Under the pieces are notes generated by a model. That model searched no databases and was not told the DNA's origin. It saw only the letters and a program-made list of their open reading frames with translations. A DNA stretch of 64,000 nt from Litoditis marina (Eukaryota; Nematoda; Chromadorea; Rhabditida; Rhabditidae), in NCBI GenBank assembly GCA_964036275.1, contig OZ038435.1:14113634-14177633 (forward strand), written 5' to 3'. Shown here piece by piece: positions 50,114 through 62,100 of this stretch. Every line of letters starts with the position of its first letter. Positions within the stretch are counted from its first letter, which is position 1. A program made the position numbers and the translations under genes.

Positions 50114-52982
50114 TCATCGCCTGCCATTCCTGTCGTAGCTGGAACTCCTGTCATAGTCTCCATGTCCGTAGTCCTTGCTGGGAAAAGATCTCTTCGGGTC
50201 GCGGAAGTCGCGCGGGTCGTCGCGACGCGAATAACGCGGCGAGTCGCGCGGCGGCGGCGGACGACCATCGCTCGAATGACTTCTGCAATCAAGTTCCTCA
50301 TTGGAAGAGTTGACGTGACGCGTTGTTAGCCAAGTTCAAGTAATCTATTTGCATGCCGGTTCAAGTTATCTCTTGCAAAGGAATACATAAATTTTGAATA
50401 TGAGCCCATCTTCTTTTTTACATAACTCTATTCCATGAAAAAAATTTCACGAAGTTTTCTGCCAACCTCCCAGAGCCAGCTGACATTGCAACAGCCAGCT
50501 ACCACCCTAGTTTAACCATTTCATCATCTAGAAACTCCTATACTTAAGTGATTCAGGAACCAAATTGGGCAGAAAGTTCGATTCGGGCTGCTCTAGGCAG
50601 GTTTATGACACTTGAGGATACCTTTAACAAAAGTATCGATTGATTTGCGTGACCTACCTCTCATGATATCCCCTGTTGGAGGGAGGAGTATGCCAATTGT
50701 CCACGGGACGGGAGGCGCGCGGCATCGAACTAGGCACCTTGTAACTGCAAAGGAACACTTGCTCAGAACACTTTACAACAGCATTATGAAACCGTGACGT
50801 AGGATTCACGGTACTGGTATCAAGTCTGTAGTTTGAATCGGAGCCGATCCGTTTCAGTTTTTTGAGGACATAAAAAATTGAAAACTATCTACGAGTCATC
50901 TTCTAGTTCGATTTTCGAATGTTGAACTCGACCAGCCCTAAACGCCGTAAAACGGTAACTCCACGCTCTAAACTAAGCGTAAAAGGAACATTAAATAAGG
51001 ACGATAATGTGGACCAATCCCGTGTCAACGGTCCTTTAAACTGCAATTGAAATGTATTGCAGTTTAAAGGACTGAAGGGTTGCGATTGGACCACATAATC
51101 GTCCTACTTTAAACAAGTGTGGTACCCAGTACCTACCCCGGCTGCGCTCTCGGCATGGGCGGTGTCCGGAACTGATGGTCCATCTGGGGAGAATGGTGCT
51201 GGTACGGCACTGAAAGACGAGCAAATGGAGACATGTCTCACATAGGTTTTCATGGATAAACGCAATAAGGACACATAATAGAATAGAAACCACAGATACT
51301 ACTCGAGTACATTCCCCCAATTGAAAATAATGAAAGAAAGCCAATCGGATTTCGGTATCCTGTTCCACATTTTAATCACTAAATAAGAGGTTCAAACCTT
51401 TTTCACAATGAGCTATATCATTTTATAGGAGAAACAGTTTAGCGTGTACACTAAACTTGTTCCAGGTTGCAGTGGTCACAGGAGATAAACGACCTACTCT
51501 GCATCATGTTCATCATCATTGGCGGTGGCGGAGGTGGCGGGGGCGCCCCGCGGGCCTGGCGCCAATTGTCCTCGCGAACCGCCTTCAATCTGAAAAGATG
51601 GTAGATGATTAGAAATTTAATGTTTCGGGAATAGTCAGAAAAAGCCAATTTCCGGGCTCATGCCCGATACTTGATTGGTTGACTATTGAACTTTTCAATG
51701 AGCACACGATAACTACCAACCAATCGGCCAGCCTCGACGAGAGAGTACGCATGTCGAGAGACAGCAGACTGTCTTAGCCACCCCCCCCCCCCCCGTGGGC
51801 TCACAAACCTCCATGATAACTGGCCAATCGCAGAACATTGACAGGAGTGTTTATGAGTACACACTATTTCCTATATTGGTTTAATCAACAACCGATTGGT
51901 CATTCTTGTCGGTGAATTAGATACTCACCCCATATGATCTCTCTTCCTGTCATCCAACGGCGACGGAGTGAACGACTGCGACATATTTCGATCGTTCCGA
52001 CGTTTCTTGTCCAAAATCTTCTTGTATTCTACTTCCTAAACAATATATTTTCAATTTTTCAGCAACATTAAACACAATTTTATGGATAATACTGAGCTCA
52101 ACCAACGCATACTATATTGTTCGCCAAATGAACTGAATTTCTCACAACCGGAAAACGTTTCCGGTCAACCGGTGGCCGTTTTCCTTGAAAATAGTTGAAT
52201 CATCTGACCCTAGTCCTACTGATAAATTGACATGAAATTCCGGATAATAGTTTGATCATCCCTATAACTGACGAGTTTCTGTGAGTTGGGGCTTATTCCC
52301 ACTCCCCTTTGATCTGTTAATATACCCCCCCCCCCTATCTCCATCTGATAGTATACCCCCCCCCTATTTGTCCCATTTTAGTATAGCCCCCCCCCCCACC
52401 TGCTGTGACCCGTTCCGCGGTTTCACCACAATGGGGGTGTCGAATAGTTTGACTCCGTCCATGATTTCAATGGCAAATGGGACCGATTCCTCGTCCGCAA
52501 ACTGGACCAACGCGAAGCTATTCGTGTCGGACGATTTGAACGTCACACGCTCCAGGGGACCTGCCTAAAATCGAATTAATATCAAGAACAAACAAACTAG
52601 ATCTAACAAAATGTCTCGGTTCTGGTGCACGATCGAGCAGAATTATTAGTGAATAAATTTACACTCTACTTTTCCACTGAACATTGGCTGTCAATTACCC
52701 AAAAACCCGTTTGCCACCACACATGGCTGTGACAGCCCTTCAAAAAGACCATCAAAAACAAGCCAATTCTTCTAATTTTAGCGAAAAGAAAGCCAGCACC
52801 TTTTTTTGACAAATTCACTAAAGTTTCGACCTGCCGTCTAACCGATAATGGTGGTTAATTGCTGATGAACGTCTAGAACAACTATTGTCACCCACCTGTG
52901 TGAACAACTCCTCCAGTAACTCGTCGGTCACCTTTGATGACAGATTTCCCACGTAGCAGGTACGCTCGTTCGGGTCAGACAT
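50114..52982 (-). CDS. RBM7: RBM7/RBM11-like RNA-binding protein, complete, six exons
   Basis: RRM protein. RBM7 is the RNA-binding subunit of the nuclear exosome targeting (NEXT) complex with ZCCHC8 and MTR4. Exons in order: 52982-52896, 52564-52400, 52035-51929, 51589-51498, 51209-51137, 50282-50114; phases agree: 230 codons plus TGA (human RBM7 is 266 aa). One RRM (about 5-84): RNP2 is CYVGNL; RNP1 is SFALVQF. Family features include KVTDELLEELFTQAGP, ESVPFAIEIMDGVKLF and PIVVKPRNGS. Downstream is low complexity: a basic stretch (KKRRNDR), eight prolines, a Met-rich run (MMMNMMQM), then an Arg/Asp/Ser-rich tail ending YDRNGRR, as in RBM7. RBM7 and RBM11 cannot be separated here; an invertebrate probably has one ancestor of both. 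The ATG lies 2 nt after an acceptor AG, close behind TOP2. Confidence 0.88.
50995..51108. mobile_element. TTAA-flanked foldback MITE, copy 4
   Basis: 114 bp in an intron of the RBM7-like gene, flanked by TTAA at 50991-50994 and 51109-51112. The ends are ATAAGGACGATAATGTGG and its near reverse complement. Confidence 0.85.
51719..51831. mobile_element. Foldback element, copy 2 (GAGACGCAGAC family), decayed
   Basis: The left arm has CCAATCGGCCAGCCTCGACG, AGAGAGTACGCATGTCGAGA and the shared core AGACTGTCTTAGCC. A run of 14 C then replaces part of the right arm, which ends AACTGGCCAATCG. Related to 35298-35422. Confidence 0.5.
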
Positions 52983-53195
52983 AACTGAACAATGCGAATA
53001 TAAAACAGCTCTAATAAACACAAAACATCATAATCAGCTGAAAGATAAAACTATCCGGGCGATATAAACCCATGGAAAGTGAACATGACATCGAAATGTG
53101 ATCAATTTATACAAAATAACAAAAAATAACAACCCGTAATCATGTTGCACAAACAATGATGGATGAAAAACGCATATCACATGACAGTAAACCTT
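52983..53195 (-). promoter_or_regulatory. Short spacer between TOP2 stop and RBM7-like start
   Basis: Only 213 bp separate the two genes on the same strand. The minus strand has a pyrimidine-containing acceptor (GCATTGTTCAG) ending 2 nt before the RBM7 ATG, and another TTTCAG about 55 nt further upstream. A TATAAA variant, but no AATAAA, is seen as a TOP2 poly(A) signal. This layout fits an operon or a compact promoter. Confidence 0.4.
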
Positions 53196-56100
53196 CTACT
53201 TTCTTCGTTCCAAACTCACGAGACCCTGAAAACAAATATGTATAATTTCAGGTTTCCAACCAAAATTGAAACTGTTAATTTAGTTTCATTAAGTTTCTCC
53301 CGCCCAGTAGTCGGAGAAACAAGTTGATTCCAGTTTATAACACCTAAGAACTTTTCACGCGAGGTTCAAAAAAAACTGAGCTGGATGGACAACACAAATT
53401 TCATATACATGTTTCACCGATTGTGAATTTCTTGCGGTAGCTACAGTACCTGTCGAAGATCATCCAAATCCGCGAGCCAGGCGTCCTGCCACGACAGTCG
53501 GCTGGCAGTCTGCCATTCGGTTTCCCTTCGTGACAGCCTCTCCGAGAGTTTGACCACCTCGTCACTCGTCAATCGAACCAACGGCATGTCGAATAGATAG
53601 GAGAGGGAGCCGGACTAGAAGTAGATATATTTCATAACAATCACTTTATAACCTGTTACAATTAAATCTCAAATATATGGAATGGTTTGCAGTCAGAATA
53701 AATAATGATTCAAGAAACTCCGTTCACAACCAATCTATAAACTCTAGAAAAAATTGTTGTAAAAAGTCGATTTTCGATATGCTCATGATAAAGTTTCCTT
53801 ACTATAGTTGTGTTATGGCTCCACTTTTCGAACAACTCCATCATACTAAACTTTTCTAAATCATACACCGCCAGGGCCTCTCATAAAGGGGGGAGTCGCG
53901 AACAAATCCTTGTGAGAAGTAGGAGTCGCGAACTGTTAACTAACGATTTTTATTCAAAAACACCTATAATCGTACGGAAATTAGTTGAATGTCGCTGTTT
54001 TGGGGGGTCGCGACACGAGAAAACCAGGAGGGGTCGCGAAAATTTTGAAGGACTGAGAGGCCCTTGGCGGTGTATGTTCTAAATGGAGAAAAATAACGAT
54101 AATGCTCACCTGTCCCCGCAACCTGGCCACGGGATCCGGTTCGAATCCGTCGTTCAACAACTCGGCCTCTATCTCCCTCAGGGGTCGCGAATGCATTGAG
54201 ATGGCACCGTCGATGAACGACTTCACAAAACGCATCTGGAACAGACAACGAATATGATCACATTTCTATTTACTGAAAAAATATATTTTCCCAAGTTTCT
54301 AGAATAGACCGGAGACATATAAATATGTTCTAAACTACACCTTGAACATAACATCACAGTGGTCCGATTCGAGGTGGTCTGAATGGCAGCAGACAATATC
54401 AACTAGCAGCTATTACCAGCTGCTAACCTATTCTCACACCACAAGTTCAACAAGCGAGTATAACGTGAACGAGAACTGTAGACCAAACGAGCTCCAAACA
54501 GTTCATCAATAGTCAATACTATCATTTCCACTGGTTCCTTTGCTAAAATGGCGGTTCCAATACAAGCTTTTGATTTGAATGCGAGTGAAACGAATCTCCG
54601 AAATATCACCAAACCTTACCTGATTGGCTGTGAACTTTGTTTGGGCCTCCAGCACCCGTTTCGAGTATTCCAGTCTCTTTTCGTACAATCGCCGTCTGAC
54701 GTCAAAGTGCTCCGAGAGAATGTCGAGCGTGCTATCGTACCGCTTCAGAACACCCGTCTCGTCAAAAAGAACCTGGAACCATATGATTACGAGCAAATTG
54801 CAGGCTCACCTCTAGAAAATACCCACTTCAAATACCTTGAATTTCATAATGTTGAGTCAAAAAGAGAGAATCGGCACAGGTTTCGCCGAAAAGAGCCACT
54901 CTAATGATTTTGATTTCTCCTAAATACTTGATACGTACCATAGAATTAGCCGATGTCTGTGACGTCATCTTGAGTCGCTTAATGACAGCCGTCAGTCGTC
55001 GCCCGTTGCTACCAGCCGCATTCCGTAGAAGAAGACGAAAATTCACGGAATGTTCTGTGTGGAACTCCTTCACATCACTGAACAATGAAATTAGCATACT
55101 AGTTTCGCTTATCATTTAAAACATTAAAATCCTATATATGAATAAACTACCTAATAACGAACAAAGATGTGCTCAAAATGACTGTAAACACCAGAAGCTC
55201 TCTCTCTCTCTTTAATAAAAGAATAGTACTCATTTTACAATGTCAAAAAAAGAAAACTAACAAGTTTCAGTATAAAAAAGATACTTTTCGATAAAAGTCA
55301 CCTGGTTGCTGGTTAGAGACAAATGTCGTTGTAATCAACATACCTAATAGTTCCGTCGACCACCAACGGAGTGAGAACTCGTTCTTTGTACTTTGATGTC
55401 CAGACGCCAACCGGGAGTTCGGTAATATCAATGCTGTAAAGGAAACCATGTGTGAACCAGAACAATGGGACTAAACTGTGAAAATGACCTTAATTCCGAC
55501 TGTTTTTCAACTATATACGTGAAATTTTATTGTATTACATCAAAACTAGACAAATTGCGGTGAAAAGGGCATTTTCATCTCCCCTAACTATTCAGTCAAG
55601 GTAGTATATAGCAATACAACATACCGAGTGTGCCTTTTCTCGACCGAACTCCTACAGATTCCCCTCATCTCATATCGATTCGATTCGGATGACGTCACGG
55701 ATCCGGTGAAACCCCTCCACCACGGCAACTGGAATCAGAGAATAATCGATAATATAAAAGTAAACAAAATCAATCAACAATGTCAAAATGCACAAATCAC
55801 AGTTAATGGGAACATAATCACAGAAGAAATAATTCCGAGGAACCCGTAATAATGAACGTGTTTTTTTCAAGGCTTGTAACTTAACTTACACACTACATAT
55901 ACAAACTTTACCTCCCTGCAATTGAGAAAAACAACCAAACAGCATGTCCTACCATGTTCTCCGCCACCCGTCCCTCTATCATTCTCCGTGTATTCCGGAT
56001 GACGTCATCAATATTGTGTGAGAGAATGCGGGTGGCCCAGCCGGTGCCTATTCCCTCGGCCCCGTTCACAAGGACCAGGGGCACTATGGGACAGTACCTG

Positions 56101-59100
56101 GAGGGAAATAGAATGGGGGCAAGTTAAAAAAAGGGTGCATAAATGACCACATATGAAGATCTAGGGGTGAAAGCAGATTTTCGCAATTAAAATTTGCAAA
56201 TGAATAACTGTTAACAATTATTCATGATATGGGCGGAACGTTTTGCCGGAAAAAATTCAAACAACAACTTTTGTTCGCGGAACTGTGGCCAGAAGATCAG
56301 AAAGGACTTTACAACGACAAAACTCCAAAATAACCAACTAATTCGGTTCGATGACCATATTTTCCTCGGTGCGATATTCCAATCGATAAATGATATTTGC
56401 CACGAATACATTGACCAAGTGAAATTAGATACAGTGCTCCTCCCGGTTGCTAGTTCTCTTTCATCATTCGAACCGATTTAATAGAGGCCAACTCGAAGAA
56501 GAAACGAGTCCTTGGCGAACCGAACCCCTCAGCTGGAACCGGCATTCGAACCAACCGACCGGTTCTCCAGTGACCGGTTTGGTTCGGTAAGGATTCATAT
56601 CTCGGGTAAATTCGTCTCTGATAGAACGTACCAATTCGGTTCGATGACCATATTTTCCTCCGTGCGATATTCCAACAGCGGATCGTCGGCGGCGGGAAAT
56701 AGCGAACGAGCTATCGGACTGAAATTTTGAATATCTTCGAAAAAGCGGGAAAACAACAATTAACAAAACTGTAAAGTAGTAAGCTTGTTAACGCATTTAA
56801 ATTTCTCAGTTCTACTTCTACTACCCGAATGTTTAAGAACAGTTGTGCAACTAATTTATGCTGATATTGATATATTCTTATTAATAGTTACTCCAAAATC
56901 AATACCCTGTGACCTACCTCAACCTCGTGTGAATATATCGCGCGCTGGCCGCATCGGCCCCGCCCTCGTGTCGGGTTCCGAATTGACCTGGAATCAAATT
57001 GATGACGTCATCAGAATAATCAGTTCGATCAGCTCATGACGTCATCAGTGAAAAAGGCTGCATCACAGCCATAGCGGCTGTCAATAATGGTCTCAAATTG
57101 TTAATAGGTTGAGGAAAACAAAAAAAAAGTACAATGTCAATGAGTATTCGTGAAGGACGAAAAATTCAAAAAAAATTTGAGTACCAGACTACCACTAACA
57201 GAGCCAATGAAACTTTTTCACAATTCATGTTTCATTCATTTGAATCTATTGAGAGAATTCCACGTACAGAAAGACTTTCTCTTACTCTAAAAATCTAACA
57301 AAGAAGACAGATCAGAAAACCACTGACCAACAGCCTTGAGCAACGGCACATTATTTGAGCCTACGTAGTCCTGAGCCATGCGCACAATTGTATTCACCAA
57401 TGATTCCTGGAAAAAGGAAACTCTCTACTTTCATTTTTCATAAGAAACTCTGTGTAGAAAATGCTCAAATCACTGAATAAACTGATAAATGCAAGGACAG
57501 AAAGTAATTCACTGCAGGATTCTCGGATGAGCTCGCGCTCAAATTTTAACGCAGAGGCAAAACATCTAGACATATTGGTTATAAAAATCTAAACAAGTGA
57601 CTATCACACATCACAAAGTAAAGCATAAAGTATACTCCCGCAGTTCTACGGAAAAGGACTCCACCATACAACCATACACCAGCAAGGCTGTCCGAATAGT
57701 CAGAAAAGTTCGAAAAACAGACCACTTTCTAGCCGAAAAGTTGAAAATCGGTCTACTTTTAAGGAAAAATCCAAAATTTTCACGTGTTTACATCTAAAAA
57801 CGGATTACTTATTGTCGCTTAGTCGAACCTTACTGGGGTATGGACTCTACCTCTCCATGATGATATGCCTGTTGCATGGAGACAGCTCCGGCCAGCTGGT
57901 TGACCTTAATCTCCCTCTTCTCGTTTCGTTGGAGGAGGGTGTGGAGAACCTTTCGCTGGGAGGGTTTCAGTCCGTCCACTACGGAGGGAATTGAACGCTG
58001 GCAATGAACAAATGTTACCCTGAACCCCGTGAAAACAACGATATTTAAACATATATCTAAAAACTCCTATAACCCCTTCTAATGATGCACAAGTTCCTGG
58101 TCATTTCAATTGAATTCCGCTTATTCTTTCTCTGGCTCTTTCTGATCAACTTGTGATACAATCGTTGACTTTTTAGATGTAGAATGTATAGGTAGTTTAA
58201 ACGGGTGAAACCGCCACTCCAAAACTATCGTCATCAATATAAACTGATTACAAACTGAACATTACATTACAATGCTCGGAAAACGATCAAAACTCACTTT
58301 GAGATCGAGAAGCGAGAACTCGATTAGTTCTTCATCGACAAACTTCGATAGCGACATTGTGTCGGCCCTGGTCACGCCGGAACGATCAGACGAAGAGCTC
58401 TGAAAGAATGAACGATTGAAGAACAATAGAAGAGGCTTATTTAACTTTGTTTTCAAGTTTATTGCAAGACTTGTACAGTCTTCAAGAAACAGCCAGTTTA
58501 TCCATCGAAATCTAGCAAATATCTAACCCTTCCCCTCACTAGAGAATGTTGTGATTTTGCGTCGAAAAGAAGCGAAAAATAACATAATTTTCTCAATTTC
58601 GACACAGTATTACTCAAGTGACATGATCATAATCTAGGTCAGACTAGTTATTCTATAACTGTATGTATCTGTTAAAACTTAATTAGATCAATGTCCCACC
58701 CTTCCCCTGCCCGCAATCCACTGCTTCCTCTCCCCAGCCCTCTCCTTGTCGAATGCCATGGCCAGTCTATCCCTGTCCGCCTCCCCGTCAGAACTGAAGC
58801 GAACCACGTGGCGGGACATCTCAGAGAAGTACGAACGGGCTTCGCACGAGGTCGAAGTGCCTTGAACAGAAAAACATGACAAGTTGAAGGACAACAACTA
58901 CGTATTATACGTTATTTATGAATATATTGTTAGATAAAAAGTCTCAAAGAAGTGCAAACGAGTCTCATTGGAGGTGCCTTCAAGGAAAAGTATGCTGGTA
59001 TGAGCATTACAAGTAGGACTGACCCAAATTTGGTGAGGATATTCCTGATTCAAAGCTCAAGTGTTAATACATCGCATTGCCGATTTGTATGCACAATTTA

Positions 59101-62100
59101 CATGCGTTCGCATTGTTGATAGATTTATTAAACGAATCGAGAAAATCAGATTGAAAGTTGCATATATCTTTATGCGGAGTTCAACAAGGCGAACTCCTTT
59201 CCAAAAGTGATGGAAATGACCATTACTACATGTATCATTCCCTACGACGTAGTAGCATCTCGATGGATTTCAGAACTTATAAAAACTTTCGAAAAACTAA
59301 CCGAGTCCCTTGTAGTACTTGAGTGAGTACTTGGAGATGTCCTCCATGCCATTCTTCCATTGGTTGAACTCCTCGTACGAGTAGAAAGAGTGCACTTCGC
59401 TACCTCGCCGAGCCTGCAAATAGAACCACATTTTGAGAAAACTACACAGATTTCAACGAATACGTTTTGTTGTGCTATTTTATTATCCCAACAAACTATT
59501 TTCCATTCAAATACGTTGAACCAAAGGATTTGGCAACAAAAATACTTTGAAAGAAGCCCCTTTTTAGACTCGTATGACCGGAAAGAAAATATAACAGTAG
59601 TATATGAACTAGAGAACACTACATGAGCTTCACATTTCGACTGAGCCCGTGGTGTTTTTCTCGTAATAATAAAACTACTGCCACTGCCAATAGTCATTAA
59701 CTAGGTAACGTGTTGTCCGATTGTATCGCGAACGATTGAAGCTATGTCAGACCGAAATCTCTCTTTTTTCCGATCTTATCTGTGTAACAGATCACCTCAA
59801 CAAGAGTACGGGTTTTGCTCCTGTCATCCTGTGTTTTATGCAAATACGTGCCTTGATTGACGAGAAATTATCCGCCGACAAACCTTGATGAGCGGAGTCC
59901 GAAAAGACATCAGAAATCCGTCGTCCAGCAGCTGCGGCCAGTAACAACGGAACAGATTCAGAAGCAGCCCCTTGATGTGAGATCCATCCTCGTCCTGAGA
60001 AAAACTGAGTTGAGAGGCCGGAACATCAATGTACAAACAACAACTATTACAGAGTCCTATAAAGCTGTAACAGACACAACGGATAAGGGATCGTAACAAC
60101 ATAGGCTGGGCGAACCCTTTGACTGGATAAACAAACCTGATCAGCGAGTATCATCAGTTGTCCGTAGCGAAGTTTCCGACGCACGACCGGATCCGAATAA
60201 GTCTCTTCGAACTGTAGGCCGAGAATCAAGACCAGATTGGCTATTTCGATATTCTGACGGGCCTGAATGAAAGTTTGAAATGAGTTAGATGTTATGCCAC
60301 GGGGACACTTCATTTTTTAGCTATAGTAGATGCCAGCGGATGCTGAAATGAAAACTAGTATGGATAAGCACAACTTTGAGCAGGTGCTTTACCTATGATC
60401 AACCGTACCACCTTTTACACAACTAACATATATTCGCCCAAAAAGCCACATGGTGCTTTGTATAAAAGTTTTTTTTAGCTTCAGGGTTTCGCAACCAGTA
60501 AAACTACCTGTAAATCCTTGAAACCCACCTTCTGACTGGCCATATCCGATACATTGATCATCTTCCCTCGAATAGGGAACACCCCGTATCTGTCTCGACC
60601 TATCACCTCCAGACCAGCTACTGCCAGCGCCTTCGCCGAATCTCCTGAAACCAACTCACTCTGTCTAAGTCCCATTTTCATGATCAAGACCACATGATAC
60701 ATCAAACTGAATACCGTCATTCGATATTCGAACCATTTACTTCAAAGTAATCATTTGTGCGTTCAAAATAACCAAATAGTTTGCAAATATGTAAATAGAG
60801 AGCCTATTTTTGAAACGGTTGTACTTCAAGGGTTAAGTTGAAGTTAAAGTTACCCCTGTTCTTCAAAGTTCCTTATGGAACTTGCAGACAGTCTCAGAGG
60901 GAAACTCTGTAAGGCAGACTAAATTTGGCCTACCATCCCCATCCAGCGATGGAGCACCAGGGGAGGCTTCAACTTTCGTAGACATTCTACTACCAATTTA
61001 TCGCCCACGAAGGGATGAATGCCTTGGGGAAAAATGTAGAGTTACCCCCCCCCCTATGTTTGACCCCCCCCGTGGTAGTCTGACCCCCCACCCAAGCTAA
61101 AAGCACCAAAATCTCTTCTAGGTGGGGGGTATAAGTACATTGAGGGTGGGGGGTAAAGGTACATTGTAGATAGTTACTTCTTACCCCCCACAATAGAAAG
61201 TGGGGGGCAAATCTACACCCCCGGCAATCATGTACACTTACCCCCCCCCAACAACATATTTTTAGTTTGGAATGAGCAGTGTACCTCTACCCCCCACTCG
61301 GGGGTGGGGGGGGTACAAATACACTTTACTTGTACCCCCCACCCCCGAGTGGGGGGGGTAGAGGTACACTGTAGTCACACCCCCCCCCACCTGCAAAGTG
61401 GGTCACACCCCCCCACCTGCAAACTTTAGACAACTCCATTACCTACAGCAACCTGAAAATAAACTATAATTTATCATCCATGAATCCATGAAAGCAACAA
61501 AGGCGCATCACATAAAAAACGCATCAACAAGAATCATAAATGCATGATAATTAAACTTATTACAAAAAAACAAATACAATAAACATAACAAAAAGAAATT
61601 ATTAAATTCGTAAATTTTTCAAACGCTACCTAATACAGCGGATACTCAGTCAACCTACGCAACCAATTACACGCGGCGCGGTCGCGTCACAGTGCGCGGT
61701 TACGGTGCGCGGGTGGGGGGTCACTATACACTTCCCCTCGCCCAATACAGTTTTGGAAAAGTGGGGGGTAACTCTACATTGTTCCCATGCCTTGGTTTGG
61801 CAGTGGCGGGGATCGAGCGTGTGACCGTTTGAGTGGTGGGTGGCGCCTAAACCACTACACCATTCCACCTTATTTTTAAAACGGTTGTACTTCAAGGGTA
61901 TCGTACATATTGTAAGGTGTTGAAAACATATTTCGGCGCTTTTTCGACTCAACAACATACGATACTTCTACACATACTTGCATACAAACAACCACCATTC
62001 AGATTCTACTCACCCTCGGTAATCAGTAGCGTGCACTCGTGCCCGTTGACAGTTCCCGCCAAATTGGCATCTTCCAATTTTGGAACGATGCCAACTTTTC

